64,000 bases of DNA from Anthracocystis setariae (taxonomy: Eukaryota; Basidiomycota; Ustilaginomycetes; Ustilaginales; Ustilaginaceae): contig CAKMXJ010000004.1 in NCBI GenBank assembly GCA_928724745.1, forward strand, positions 1,168,323 through 1,232,322, written 5' to 3'. Below are positions 14,301 through 26,315 of the stretch, one piece after another. The translations under genes were made by a program, and so were the position numbers. Numbering within the stretch: position 1 is the stretch's first letter; each line of letters opens with the position of its first letter. Under the pieces are notes generated by a model, which saw only the letters and a program-made list of their open reading frames with translations, did not search any database and was not told the origin of the DNA.

Positions 14301-15378
14301 AACCAACTGGCAGAGCTATCTAACTCTGCTCAACTCTACAGCATACTCTTCCTGTACTGTACTGTACTGTGCTATGCTATGCTGTGCTGTGGTTGCTGTG
14401 GTTGCTGTGCTTTGGTTCCAATGCTCGCTTGTCTGGGCCCCGTTCGCGCTCCGGATCGGAATCCCAACTCTGGTTGACGAATGCACAAAAATGCCCACGT
14501 TGACCCACAGACAGTTCTGCAGCAGCAGCAGCAGCATCAGCATCATCATCCTCGCTTCCAAAGCTGAACTGTCGTGCTGATTGCCAAGCCATGCACCGCA
14601 TAAGTGCAAGCTACTGTCCGTCCAGTATGGCACCGCCGCTCTCATCAACTCTTTTTTTTATTTTTAACCGGCGATTCAAACCTCTGTTCAACGTTGCGCT
14701 GCAGAACAAGGCCTCTCCTCGTTCATCTTCTTGTATCGTCTGAAACAAAGTGCGCAGCTTTCAACCTAAGTGCCCGGATGATCGTCTTGCTCCACTTTAG
14801 GCTTCATTTGAGAGACCGACGTGAATCGAAGCCTTCAACCAACGTGACCGCACCGTGCACGCCCGCAAGCTAAGATACGCAGCTAGACCTTCCATAGCAG
14901 AGCGACTAACAGCTATGACGAGGGTCCGTTACCCTGCCAGACCAAATTTGCTTTTGCTAGAGTGTTTCTCTTTCGTCACCGTATCAATGCTTTCCTCGCA
15001 GCGCCTTCTCCCACGCTCGAACCCACAGCTGACTGAAGCTAAGGTTGATTGCCTCGTCGGTGCTTGCTTTTCCGAGCTGTCTGTGGGCTGCTCCTTTTCG
15101 TCCGCCTATCCATCTTTGCTTCTGTTACCATCCATCGTTCTTGTCTTGCCTTTATACAATGTCGTCTTCAGCTCCATGACCACCTGCATCTTTGCTGAGA
15201 CGATCGTTTCCTTACCTACACTCACCTTTGCTCTCTGCTGGACCAACTCGACGCTTCGTTACCTATTCCCAACCTCTCGCCATACTCGAACTCTTCGAAC
15301 AGCTGCAGATACGGCCAACATATACCACAACACCCATCGGTTGTCTTGGCATCATCTGCTGCCATAGATCCAGGCACC
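11336..15378. other. 4-kb divergent intergenic region between two KRE6-like genes
   Basis: The largest gene-free stretch in the left half. Both strands carry only short frames of low-complexity or composition-driven character. It contains a (GTACC)6 repeat at 12751-12780, an AT-rich patch near 13370-13390, a CTGTCC repeat near 14070-14092, TACTG/TATGC/TGTGC repeats near 14355-14410 and AGC/ATC trinucleotides near 14518-14555. The final 400 bases are CT-rich, as in leaders. A non-coding transcript or long regulatory region is possible but not shown. Confidence 0.5.
12751..12780. repeat. (GTACC)6 microsatellite
   Basis: Six perfect tandem copies of a pentanucleotide in the gap between KRE6-like copies 2 and 3. 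Each junction contains the palindrome GTAC. Confidence 0.9.
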
Positions 15379-17406
15379 ATGGACGTCCCGGGAGTCGCAT
15401 CTAGCTCTACAATGTCAGAGTCCCATCACAATCACGGGCTTGTTCATCCCATGAGCCGCCGTATACCACAACCCGGCCGCAGTTCCTCCGATGCGTCTGC
15501 AGTCGCACCAACCGACCCAGCGCCAGCGTCGAGCCAAGGTCACGAGCCTGTCGCTACGATGGAACAAGTCTCACCGCAAGTCTTCCTAACTTCAACCGAT
15601 GAGCCAGTCTCGCCAGTCTCGGCCAACACCCCGGTCTCTTCGACCGAAAACGGCTTCGCCCACTCAGCACCTAGCTCGGTCGAAGCGAGCTCTTCCGACT
15701 CGCCGTATCTCGATAAGGAGTGCTCCAAATCCCAAGAAGGCTTGCCGTTCAACGACTTTGTCATCGAAAACGACGAATTGCACGACTACGAGGCGCAATC
15801 GCCCATCAAGCGCTCCATGGACAAACGAACGCTGCTCGACGTCACCACCATGGCGATCGTCATTGCTGGCATCATCACTCTTTTCCTCGGCTACCCCATC
15901 ATCAGGTTTGCTGGTACCGGTGTGCTCAGGAAAGGCGGTGCCGGTCTGGGTGGAACCAACGCAACCGGACAAATCCCCAATTTCCGTGATATGCGCTTTG
16001 CACTTATCGACCCGGCTACCCCGCAGGATGTGTTGACCAAGATGAGCGTGGATGGAAGTCAGACGATGCAGCTCGTGTTCAGCGATGAGTTCAACACCGA
16101 TGGTCGATCGTTCTATCCAGGAGATGATCCCTTCTGGACCGCGGTGGATTTGTGGCCCTGGCCAACAGGAGATTACGAATGGTACAGTCCCGAAGCGATA
16201 ACCACAGCCAATGGAAACCTGGTCATCACAGCCGATCAGGCGCCCACCAACAATCTCAACTTCCGCAGCGGTCAGCTCACTTCGTGGAATCAGTTTTGCT
16301 TTACCGGTGGTTACATTGAAGCTCGCATTCAGCTTCCTGGTAGCAGTACCGTTTCCGGTTGGTGGCCCGCCATGTGGACGATGGGCAACCTCGGGCGGGC
16401 CAATTATGGCGCCACTACGCAAGGTACCTGGCCATATGCGTACAGCACCTGTGATGTGGGTACGCTTCGCAATCAAACCGATCCAAACGGGCTCGGTCCG
16501 GTGGGCGCTCTCACCAGCGGTGGCACCGTGTTCAACACCAAGTACGATACCACTTCGATCAGCTGGCAGCCGGGTCAACGGCTCTCGGCATGCACTTGTC
16601 CGGGAGAGGATCATCCGGGACCCAAAGATTCGAGCGGAAACTTTGTCGGTCGTTCAGCGCCCGAAATCGATGTGCTCGAGGCTCAGGTTGGCAATGGTAT
16701 CGGAGGCGTTTCGCAATCCGGCCAATGGATGCCGGCCAACTACGGTTACGAGCTGATCAACACGACCGGCACCGAGTACCAGTTTTTCCAGCCTTCGGCT
16801 CAGCTGAATTCCTACCAAGGAAATGTACTCCAACAGTCGGCCAGTGGTGTGGTCAATACCAACCAGGCGGCGTACCAGTACAGCGGAGGCGAATACTCGA
16901 TCTACGGGTTCGAATACAAGGCCGGGTACGATGGATACATCCATTGGATCTCGGATGGCAGGCGGTCGTGGTCGTTGTTCTCAGGTGCCCTCGCTGCGGA
17001 TCCACGAGTCGAGATCGACCGCAGACCAGTACCCCAAGAGCCGATGTACATTCTAGTCAACCTGGCCATCTCGTCTGGGTTTGGAGCCATCGATTGGGAG
17101 AACCTCCAGTTCCCAGGCAAAATGCTCGTCGATTACATCCGAGTGTACCAGCCTGCGGATCAGATCAATATTGGATGCGATCCAGATGATTTCCCCACGC
17201 AGAGTTATATCAATAAGCATATGGAGGCGTATACCAACCCGAATCTCACCATTTGGGGCGGGACCGCCGAGCAGGGAGGGTATCAACAGAATTGGCCACG
17301 CAACCGTCTCTATCCAAACGGTTGCACTAACCCCCCTTCCAAATACCCGGGCCCTAATCCAGCAGCGACCAACACCACCACCACGACCAATACAGCAAGG
17401 GTTTAA
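15379..17406 (+). CDS. KRE6/SKN1 family beta-1,6-glucan synthesis protein (GH16), copy 3
   Basis: Third paralogue, 675 residues from the ATG at 15379 (context ACCATGG; an upstream open stretch to 15346 has no ATG). It has a longer Ser/Pro-rich cytosolic tail of about 150 residues, a membrane segment near 153-177 (AIVIAGIITLFLGYPII), then GH16 with EIDVLE at 429-434. Differences from copies 1 and 2 include PFWTAVDLWPWPTGDYEW, a longer insert before the catalytic region (DSSGNFVGRS) and a Thr/Asn-rich C-terminal extension after CTNPPSKYPGP. It is therefore the divergent member of the local set, possibly closer to one of the yeast KRE6 or SKN1 lineages; that cannot be decided by eye. Its 3' end faces the mitochondrial EF-G gene, 301 bases away. 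Confidence 0.93.
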   Translation: MDVPGVASSSTMSESHHNHGLVHPMSRRIPQPGRSSSDASAVAPTDPAPASSQGHEPVATMEQVSPQVFLTSTDEPVSPVSANTPVSSTENGFAHSAPSSVEASSSDSPYLDKECSKSQEGLPFNDFVIENDELHDYEAQSPIKRSMDKRTLLDVTTMAIVIAGIITLFLGYPIIRFAGTGVLRKGGAGLGGTNATGQIPNFRDMRFALIDPATPQDVLTKMSVDGSQTMQLVFSDEFNTDGRSFYPGDDPFWTAVDLWPWPTGDYEWYSPEAITTANGNLVITADQAPTNNLNFRSGQLTSWNQFCFTGGYIEARIQLPGSSTVSGWWPAMWTMGNLGRANYGATTQGTWPYAYSTCDVGTLRNQTDPNGLGPVGALTSGGTVFNTKYDTTSISWQPGQRLSACTCPGEDHPGPKDSSGNFVGRSAPEIDVLEAQVGNGIGGVSQSGQWMPANYGYELINTTGTEYQFFQPSAQLNSYQGNVLQQSASGVVNTNQAAYQYSGGEYSIYGFEYKAGYDGYIHWISDGRRSWSLFSGALAADPRVEIDRRPVPQEPMYILVNLAISSGFGAIDWENLQFPGKMLVDYIRVYQPADQINIGCDPDDFPTQSYINKHMEAYTNPNLTIWGGTAEQGGYQQNWPRNRLYPNGCTNPPSKYPGPNPAATNTTTTTNTARV

Positions 17407-17707
17407 CAATCAGATTGCACGCCATCCAAAGCCCCGCGAAACAAGCACACTCGTCGGCACTACGCCGTACCACTTCCCTTCGCATCCTTGTATCTTTACC
17501 TTTTTCGAACTCTTTATACCAGTCCAGCCTTTCACACCTTGTCACAGTGCCGAATGATGAGATGGAGCTGTGGTGCAAAAGTAATCACGATGAGTCTATG
17601 AGGAAACACTGGTACAAAAACATGAAAACAAGGCGGGGAAATACAACGGGAGAATTTTTCGGGGTGAGATGGTTGGTGTAGAGCCAAGGAGAGAAGGATT
17701 TGCGAAA

Positions 17708-20257
17708 CTACTTTTTCTCGGATTGCTTCTTCTTGTACGCCTCCTGCATCTCCTTCTGGACGTTGATCATGACTGGAGTGTGGCAGTTATATTCCATGGA
17801 GAATTCACCCTTGCCCTGAGTGAGGCCACGCAGTTGCGAGCTGTAGCCAAACATATCGTTGAGCGACACTTCGGCGGTGAGCGTGAATTCGTCCTCCCTG
17901 ACCTCGGTGTCCGAGATGGTACCCTTGCGCTGGTTGAGTGCACCAATGACTGCACCTTGGAATTCAATCGGCGCTACCACCTCGACGGTCATCTTGGGCT
18001 CCAGGATGATGGGGTTTGCCTTCTGATACGCTTCGCGGAACGCACCAGCGGTTGCGAGTCGGAAAGCAAGTTCGGACGAATCAACACTGTGCGCCGCACC
18101 ATCCTCCAACACAAAGCGAACGCCAGTGACAGCGTGGCCCGAAAGCGTACCCTTTTCAAGGGCATCGTAGAAACCCTTCTCACACGCCGCAATGTAACCG
18201 TTGGGAATCGAACCACCCACCACGCGGTTTTCAAAGGCAGTGTCGACACCCGTCTCCGGATCCACCTCCATCGGCTCGATGAATCCCATGACTCGACCGA
18301 ACTGACCAGCACCACCAGTCTGCTTCTTGTGCGTGTAGGAGAAAGTAGCCTTCTTGTCGATCGTCTCGCGGAAAGCAACGCGAGGCTTGCCGGTGGTGCA
18401 TGGCACATTGTATTCTCGGCGCATTCGCTCGACGTAGATCTCGAGGTGGAGCTCACCCATACCCGAAATGATGGTCTCGTTCGACTCCTTGTCCACGTGG
18501 ACACGGAAGGTGGGGTCCTCCTTTTGGAAACGATTGAGAGCGCGCGAGAAGTTCTGCGACTCTTTACCCTCGGGTGTGATAGCGAGCGAGATGACAGGCT
18601 CTGGGACGAACATGCTGGTCATACTCAGCTGGGTAGTGCCATCAGTGAAGGTGTCTCCGGAAGAGCACTCGACACCAAACATGGCACAAATCTCACCGGC
18701 TCCAATCTCATCGACATCTTCCATGTCATTCGAGTGCATGCGCACCAATCGCGGCACCTTGACTTTCTTGCCCGTACGAGCATTAAAGATCAGGTTACCG
18801 CGCTTGAGCGTTCCCTGGTAGACACGCATGTAAGTCAGCTGTCCGTACTTTCCTTCTTCCAGCTTGAACGCCAGACCGACCAGAGGAGCTTTGGAAGCGG
18901 GAGTGAGGGGTAGCACGGGTGGGGCAGCGTTCTTGCGCGCTTCAGCAGCAGCCTCCTCATCGTCACCAGCAGCCTTGGCAGCCTCTTCAGCGGCCTTTTT
19001 GGTGGCAGAAGCGCTCATGTCCATGGCAGTGGCAGGGACTTCGGCAGGGTTGGGCAGGTAGGCACAGAGACCGTCGAGCATGGCCTGAACACCCTTGTTC
19101 TTGATGGCCGAGCCAAGGAAGACGGGAGAGAACTTGCACTGGATGGTCGTGCGTCGAATAGCAGCGGCGAGCTCCTCGATCGTAGGGTCACGCTCCTCAA
19201 TGAAGATCTCGGTCATCTCGTCATCGACTTCAGCAAGCTGCTCGATCAGCTCGGCACGCTTCTCCTTGGCCAGCTCGAGATATTCTGCGGGAATCTCGTC
19301 GGTCTCTCGGACTTCAATGCCCTTGTGACCTTCGTTGTAGACAGCCTTCCATCGGATGAGGTCGATGACACCGATAAAGCCATCCTCAGCGCCGATGGGA
19401 ACTTGAACGGCGGCAGCAGGCATCCTTAGTTTATTGCGGATCTGCCCAATGACGCGCCACGGGTTGGCACCGGCACGGTCCATCTTGTTGATGAAGCTGA
19501 CACGGGGAACCGAGTATCGTCGCATCTGCCTGTCGACGGTGATAGTCTGAGATTGAACTCCCGAAACGGCGCAGAGTACCAGGACAGCACCATCAAGGAC
19601 ACGCAACGCACGCTCTACCTCGATTGTGAAGTCGACGTGGCCTGGTGTGTCGATGATGTTGATGTGAAAGTCGTCCTTCTTGGCCATGAGGTCCTTGCTC
19701 TGGGTGTTGGCAGCATCGCCGCTGACGCTCGCCTTTTCGGTGGGTGGAGTAGCCTTCCAGCTGCAATAGGTAGCAGCACTCTGAATGGTGATACCCTTCT
19801 CACGTTCGAGCTCCATGTGGTCCATCTTGGCACCAACAGCATCCCTTCCCCTGACCTCATGGATGTCCTTGATCCTGCCGGTGTAGAACAAGACACGCTC
19901 GGTCAAAGTCGTCTTACCACTGTCGATGTGAGCCGAGATACCGACGTTACGTTGGCGGACGAGACGAGAAAGATCGGCCTCAGTGAGCTCAGCCATGGGT
20001 TGTTGCGAGCCGTCGTGTGCGTTCTGGGCGGCGGCATTCTGTGCGGGAGGAGTTTTGACTGCGGCAGCTGCGGCAGCGCTTCGGCGAGTAGAAATGCTGA
20101 GACTGCGGAAAGCGCTTGGTGAACGATTGAGGAAGGGTGTAGATGTAGATGCAAAGGCGATGCGCAGTGGAGTAGCGCTTCCCGTGATGCGCAAGTTCTG
20201 CTTTGCGAGCTGACGAGCCACCGATCGAGCGGCGGCGACCCGTGGGATAGCCACCAT
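17708..20257 (-). CDS. MEF1: mitochondrial elongation factor G1
   Basis: GTPase that translocates the mitochondrial ribosome. 849 residues, single exon, from the ATG at 20257. The first 85 residues are rich in Arg, Ser and Ala and lack acidic residues, as expected for a mitochondrial presequence. G-domain motifs: AHIDSGKTT at 109-117, GITIQSA at 155-161, DTPGH at 203-207, NKMD at 257-260. Domains II-V follow, with the EF-G run [12 protein letters not shown] and a C-terminal [20 protein letters not shown]. It is longer than the usual 750-760 residues because of the presequence, an insert at about 168-195 between the G2 and G3 motifs, and an Ala/Glu-rich insert at about 411-447 before domain II. 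The elongation-factor EF-G1 rather than the recycling EF-G2 assignment rests on overall similarity. Confidence 0.93.
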   Translation of the reverse strand: MVAIPRVAAARSVARQLAKQNLRITGSATPLRIAFASTSTPFLNRSPSAFRSLSISTRRSAAAAAAVKTPPAQNAAAQNAHDGSQQPMAELTEADLSRLVRQRNVGISAHIDSGKTTLTERVLFYTGRIKDIHEVRGRDAVGAKMDHMELEREKGITIQSAATYCSWKATPPTEKASVSGDAANTQSKDLMAKKDDFHINIIDTPGHVDFTIEVERALRVLDGAVLVLCAVSGVQSQTITVDRQMRRYSVPRVSFINKMDRAGANPWRVIGQIRNKLRMPAAAVQVPIGAEDGFIGVIDLIRWKAVYNEGHKGIEVRETDEIPAEYLELAKEKRAELIEQLAEVDDEMTEIFIEERDPTIEELAAAIRRTTIQCKFSPVFLGSAIKNKGVQAMLDGLCAYLPNPAEVPATAMDMSASATKKAAEEAAKAAGDDEEAAAEARKNAAPPVLPLTPASKAPLVGLAFKLEEGKYGQLTYMRVYQGTLKRGNLIFNARTGKKVKVPRLVRMHSNDMEDVDEIGAGEICAMFGVECSSGDTFTDGTTQLSMTSMFVPEPVISLAITPEGKESQNFSRALNRFQKEDPTFRVHVDKESNETIISGMGELHLEIYVERMRREYNVPCTTGKPRVAFRETIDKKATFSYTHKKQTGGAGQFGRVMGFIEPMEVDPETGVDTAFENRVVGGSIPNGYIAACEKGFYDALEKGTLSGHAVTGVRFVLEDGAAHSVDSSELAFRLATAGAFREAYQKANPIILEPKMTVEVVAPIEFQGAVIGALNQRKGTISDTEVREDEFTLTAEVSLNDMFGYSSQLRGLTQGKGEFSMEYNCHTPVMINVQKEMQEAYKKKQSEKK

Positions 20258-20807
20258 GTTGATTGCTCGGGATAGCCGATGGGGGTGTGATCAACACTGT
20301 GATTTTTGACGAGCGACCGATAGGAATGGAAGGGTTCGTCGGGAAAGCCTACGAAGGGGAAGCTTTCAGAAATTGCGAGAGACGTCAGATGGTGATGGTC
20401 GCAATCTCGTATGGTTCGTTCGGGGCCTACTCCTGCTTCACCTTGAGCCATGATCTAAGCAACTCGGTTGACTGGGCCAAGTCCAAGTCTGCTGTCTGCT
20501 CCCATCTTTTCTTTTCTTTTTTCCTGGATCGACCCTTTTCTTCTAAAAGCGCCAAATTTTTAAAGAAAGGCAACAGTCCCTCCTTAGCAATTCCGAAGAT
20601 CGGCCGAAATCGGGCTCTGGATCATTTCTGACAGGCGAGATGCAGATTGCAACGGCGAAATCGTCGTAACTTGTGCAATCTACGGCAACGAACACAAGAC
20701 CGAATTTTCATCCCAACCACAGCAGCTTGCATCTTCAGGTGTCACTACCACGGACAGGAACGATTGGCAATATCAGTCAATTAACACATGCACTGTATCC
20801 TCTCGCA
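20258..20807. other. intergenic, minus-strand tandem genes
   Basis: 550 bases between the start of mitochondrial EF-G and the stop of the C2H2 regulator gene, both on the minus strand. It should hold the EF-G promoter. Nothing else is recognised. Confidence 0.5.
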
Positions 20808-23800
20808 TCACTTAGCAGACGCTGAAGCAGCGCTGTGATCCGCACCCGATGTATCCTGTAACACGCCGAGCAGTAGGGTGGTGTACTCTTGGCTGAGGCA
20901 CCAAGACAGATCATCCGAGCGTAACCACGTCACTAAGCCACGCAGGTGGTCCCTGGTCAGCACTGGAGTCCTGTCGTCCTGCTGACGCTTTGCACCTGAC
21001 TCCACCTCCTTATCATCGTCAGCGGCCCATAGTGCTAGACCACAGAAGGTCGCCATGTGTGTTGAGCCTTGAAGAATCCATCGCCGAGTTTCGATCAAAG
21101 GATTGCTACTCACCGCAGCGCTTCGGAACCGTCGACGAAGCAAATCGCGTTCGGCGTCTAGTGGTGGCGGTGCCAACGGCACGTTGGAAGAACGCCGCTG
21201 ATCCGCACTGCTAGGTTGATGCACGTGGATCGTCTCGCGCCTGGCGGTTGGCCAGCGCTTTTCGCCCACAAAACTAGACCACCTTGGCCGCTTATGCGCA
21301 GCTCTCAATCCTGCCACAGAGCTTGCACCTTCTGCACCGCCCGATACCGATGTTCTCCAATCTGCATATGCCTCGCAGCTTGAATCGCGCTCGTGGAAGA
21401 CCCCTGCAAGTCCAAGGTACTGAAACTTACGGTGCCAGAATCGTACGTGCAGCCATTCCTGGTCCTCGACCGTCTCGCTCTGCTCTTGCGGGGCTTCCGT
21501 CGAGCTGGTCGTCCTGCGGTCCTCTTTCTCTTCTGCACAGGCGTTGAGCATGCATGCCCACGCATCCCTCGTCGGCACCAGCTCTTCGCGCGATGACCCG
21601 GTCATGGACGCTGTGCTTCTCGGGGTCAACTCCACTTGACTCAAGAGTTTGGTCACGCCAACTACGATCACCATCGCCATGCATGCTGCATGAGATGTAG
21701 CCGGCCCCAGCTTCTCATGGCTGGGTCGTGACTTGATAGCATTGAGCAGTGTCAAGATCGTTCCCGCATGTACAAGAGCTCTCCTACAACTAGCCGATTC
21801 CACCCACTTGGACAGGAGCAGCGAGATCCTTCGATGCCGCTCAGCTTCCTTCATGCTACAGCGTCTGGTCGTGTCCAAATAGTAGCATAAGGAATGCAGG
21901 GGAGCACACAGGCTCAGAAAGATGGCTTGCCACCTAATAGTTGACTGGTGAGCATCGTCCGAGAGACGGAGGCCCGACTTGACCGCAGAAGCTGCAGCCG
22001 CTTCAGCATCTCTTCGACTTTCTTCGTGCCAGCCACTGAACATTTCTGACCAGTTCATCAACGCGTGCGCCACCTGGGTTGCATGTAGAGTTCGCCCGAT
22101 ACGCCACCCTGGAAGATCGGCAATGCTGACTTCGTCAATGTCAAAGTCCTCGACATCGATAGCGAGCTTCTCCTGCAACGCCGAGGCGCCCCAAGCCGGC
22201 GTCTGATACCAGCCACTATCCGTCATCCAAGCGCCGTTGATAGACTCCAGAAGCGCAAGCATATGCAGCTGCGACACTGTCCGAGCTTCCTGAGGGGCCA
22301 TCGACGCGTTGCTCTCAGACAGCCCTCCCACGAGCGATGGTCGCTGACTTGAACCAGCTGACATGCCAGATCCATGCGGAACCTCGACGAGGTGTGACGG
22401 TTTCGATCGCCGGAGTGAATCTCTCGAAGCAGTTCTTGGTCGTTTCGGCTTTGAGCCAGGGGCGCCGTGATTGACAGCGCCAAAGTCAAACGAGGATCGG
22501 AAGCGTGGATTCAGCGAAGGCATCGGGGCGTGAGCTACGTGCGGCCTTAGTAGATGGTCTACTAGGCAAGAAGCGATCGAGACAGGTTTGTTGTCGCTAA
22601 AAGCAATCTTGGCACCTTTCGAAGAAGGAAGCGAGATGCTGTTGGCAAGACGTGAGGCCCATGCTTTCGGAGGCCATGCAAGAAAGATGGTGTCCGGGCA
22701 AGGCTCGTAGACGTGTGCGAACAAGAATTGACAGCGCGGTGCTCCTGCTCTTGAAGTCAGATCGATCTTGAGCGGGGAAAAATAGCTTGACGATTGCGAA
22801 TCCTGGATGGCACAAAGAAGCAAAGTCCTCTTTCTGCTCTCATGCTCGTACCATCGTGACCAGAGCGCAAAAAGATCCTCTTCGGCCAACTCTTGAACCT
22901 GATCAGCTTCGATGCGATCCATGTCATGATCCAGTACATAGTCACGCGTCTCCGCCCTGAGCACATCCAGAAGGATCGACTCGCGATTCTCTTCGATTTT
23001 GTGATAGAGATCTGGTGTCGCTTGACGCACACTGTGCATTCCAACGAGAAGGAAACAGTTTAGGAAGGATCGAACTTCGCCACCGAGTTGTAGAGTGTGC
23101 TTGTAGGATAGCATGACCAAGCCGTACAGGAAGTAGATCAGCCGATGCCCTTCTTCCTTCAGGCTTTGGTCTCCGCTGGTCAGGGATGCAAGAGAAAGAA
23201 GCGCGAATGCCTCCTCGGAGCTATGGATTTTCTGCGAGCCAACCATCTTGGGATGGAAGAAGGGTGCATCTGATTGGATGATCTTGGGTATGAGGGGGCC
23301 AAGACGGTCGAGCATTTCGGAGGATGGATGCATGTAATCTTGGCACAGTTGCGCAAAGACACGAAAGCGATCGACCACCAGCCGCAATTGATCGCCGCTG
23401 ACAGCTGAAGTGGCAACAGAGGCTGAACTGTTTCGTTGCTGGGCGTCCTGGGGAAGAGCTTGACTTTCCATTTCCACTTCGACATCGTCATCTGATACCG
23501 CCATCGCCTTGACAGTGCAGCGGGGAGGTCCCATCGAGTCCGGAATACTTTCTGTAGACACCGGAGCCGCTAATTTTACACTTGGATGTGTACCGATAGC
23601 CATGTCCTCCGACGGCTTGTGATCTGCTCGGCAGCCCAACCATTCTTTTCCTTCGCATTCCGCCGAGGAACCTGTTCTTTGCGGGACGGTATGGTCAGCC
23701 TTTCCGTCGCCTTCTTCATCCCGTACAGCCGTGTGGGAAAGGGAAAAATCATGAGGCTTATGGAAATTTGCCATCTCATCCCGATTAGACAGGTCTTGAG

Positions 23801-25672
23801 ATTCAGCTTGAGCATCAAGAGAGTGAGTGGACTTGCCGAGGCGTTCCTCGTTTTGGCCTCCTTCGCTGAGGGATGTACGATATGAACCACGATGCTGCGA
23901 GCCGGTATCGAGCGCAACGGACGCAGAGCTAAAAGCGCGATCCATGGGCCTTCGGTGCGAGGTGGCATGTGGGCCCAGGTATTCAGACTGCGAAGCAGTC
24001 AAGGAGGGAAGGTAGACTGAGCTCTGCGATGACTGCGCCTGAGAATGAGCGAGTAGATCGACGCTTGCGGTACTGTACGCATGACGATCCAAAGCCCATG
24101 AATGTGACGTCCTGCCTTGCGATGGAATGAGAGGAGCATCAGGCCGGGGAATCGCATCTTCAGGAGGAAAGCTCTGGGTCACATCGGCAGATGCATCTTG
24201 TCCCGAGGCAAGGTCGAGGCCGAGCCCGGCCATGATTTGCTCGACCTGACCCGCGTTCAGCGGTTCGATGGGGGCGGTCGCATCGCAAAGACCTCGAAAG
24301 TTGATAGCAAAGTACGCGTCGGCTGCGGTGACTGACCGACCGGATGGTGATGCCATGGGCTCGATAGGCGCCAAAGTCGTATCCGAGCAGTGATGTGGCT
24401 GTTCCAGACCCGATTCGATTCGGACTCGCTCTGACGGCTGCGAGGACAACATGCAAGGATCGAGGTTGGACCAATACGCGTCTGCTCCCCTAGGATGCAT
24501 ATTATCGATGAAGAATTCTGATTGCAACGCTTCGGTCTCGGCAGACGCTTCAAGGACTGGATGCGTCGTAGCAATCGAGGGATCACCACAAATCTCGGCT
24601 GTTTGGGCGGAAGCGATGCCCGGATCAGCAGTTCCAATTAGGTCACGTCTCTCGTAGTCATTTGACGGTAGCGAAGCTCCATTAGACATGGGTTCGGGAC
24701 CGTTCCAGCCTATAGACCCACAAGCTTGAGCGAAAAGGATGCCGTCCTCCTGCCGTTCCCATGGAAAACGATAGGTCGGAACGGGAAAGCCATCGTTTCG
24801 GGAGGCTGAGCTTCCTCCGCAGTACGGGCCAGTAGGATATTGAACAGTCTCGTCTCTATATAAAGATGCACCGTGAATGGAGGACGGTCTCCTCGCAGAG
24901 CAGGACTGATCCGAAGACTCGGCGATGTTGGAGTAGAAAGATGGAATGCCGCTGGTTTCCGTGGAATCGAGATCGAGTTTTGTGATGTAATTGTATCGGC
25001 CGGACTGTTGTCGTGATTCATCAGACTGGGTGAGCAGAGGTGGGAGATAAGGTCAGATCTTTTAGTGGACCAGCAGCACAAGGAGAGGGCTGGTGCAGCT
25101 TAACTTACCGTGGAAACATCCATACTAGAATACGAGGGTTCAGGAATGTTGGATGAGCCGGTAGCTCGCCATTGAGCCGTGGAGGCACCTTTTGGAGAAT
25201 GAAGGGTGACGTCACGGCTGTACACGTCGGAAGATGCTGGCGGTCTTCCGAAAGCTTCAGATGTGGAGCGATGATCGTTATGGCGACGTTGCAGGCCGTC
25301 ATTGGTGCCGTGGTCGAAAGGTGACCTCAACGGGAGAAGGCTAACGCCGCTGGAAGAAGCAAAGCTATTTGTAGCTGCTGATGAGCCGGCGATACTGGGC
25401 ACGCTTCCGATGTACAGACGTTCATTACTCGTGTTGGTGCTTGGAGCAGCATCCTGCGAACGATAGAGGTGAGGATGCTTTCGACGAAGGTGTCTGGCCA
25501 TGCTGTCGTTGCGTGAAAAGGCTCTACCGCATCCAGGGCAGGTGAAATCCCGTCTTTGGGTATGCGTCATCTCGTGTCGACGGAGATGGGCACGTTTGAC
25601 AAACGAAGCTGAGCATCCTGGCACTTCGCAATGGAATTTGCGGACGGACTCATGCCCACGAAAAGCAGGCAT
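20808..25672 (-). CDS. C2H2 zinc-finger transcription factor with fungal_trans-type region (two exons)
   Basis: Predicted nuclear DNA-binding regulator of 1593 residues. Exon 1 is 25672-25109 and exon 2 is 25025-20808; donor GTAAGT, acceptor CACCCAG, an 83-base intron joined in phase 0. The join makes one open frame, so the ATG at 24689 inside exon 2 is internal. Two adjacent C2H2 fingers occupy residues about 15-64: C-x4-C-x12-H-x3-H (FHCEVPGCSASF) and C-x2-C-x12-H-x4-H (FTCPGCGRAF). A long low-complexity Ser/Gln-rich region follows. Residues about 750-1250 hold helical blocks such as FAQLCQDYMHP, SLASLTSGDQ, YFLYGLVMLSYKHTLQLGGEVRSFLNCF and ALWSRWYEHESRKRT, the pattern of the fungal-specific regulator middle domain seen in C2H2 factors. 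Target genes are unknown. Confidence 0.85.
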
Positions 25673-26315
25673 GATGGTGAATGCCGGTGCGTAGAGCTCA
25701 CAGAGAACAAGACAGCGGCGAAGAGGATGTCGTAGGACAATGTTCGAGCGGAGTCAGCACGGTGGATTCGTGAGGGTGGGGCAGAGTGGAGAGTGGGCCC
25801 GTCTTAAATTGCTTTCTGCCGGAGTCAGTTTGTTTGATGTGTGCGAAACAGGGTGGACAGATGCGGGAGTGAGAGGGAAGATGTTATGAGCGATCCCACC
25901 AGGGTCAGTGAACCCACCATGGGTAATAAAGAAAGACGCCCTTGTCGTACAAGCGCCGTGCAGAAGCGGTCGTGTTTGTGGCCACAGCACGCCATCGGGA
26001 AAGGCAGTCCGAAGTAGAGAGCCATCTGCAGCCGGATTGCGGGGCGCAGCAGGCCATCGTATTCATGTAGAGGCAATAAGGAGGGACTTCATATGGCGAG
26101 ATGCAGAAGATGCAGTGAACTTTGCGCGGCGCATGTGGGATTCGAGATACGGAAGGAAACCCAGGTATGTTGCACAAAGCTTACACTGAAGAAGCTACAG
26201 CAGATTTCGGGTATCTCGACGGTCAAATTAAACTCTGACGATACGGTCCTGCACCGATGCTGAGTCTCTGATCCTGACTGGCAGGAGGCAGTGTACGTGC
26301 GTCGGCCGCGGATAC
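25673..26315. other. intergenic, minus-strand tandem genes
   Basis: 643 bases between the start of the C2H2 factor and the stop of the metallo-beta-lactamase-fold gene. Short frames only; presumably promoter of the factor. Confidence 0.5.

Noticed and set aside
14855..15367. 170-codon plus-strand frame before KRE6-like copy 3
   Set aside because: CT-rich leader sequence with Ser/Leu-rich translation and no recognisable family; overlaps the likely promoter and leader of copy 3.
17669..18913. 414-codon plus-strand frame
   Set aside because: Antisense shadow of the mitochondrial EF-G gene; it has no domain and composition follows the codons of the real gene.
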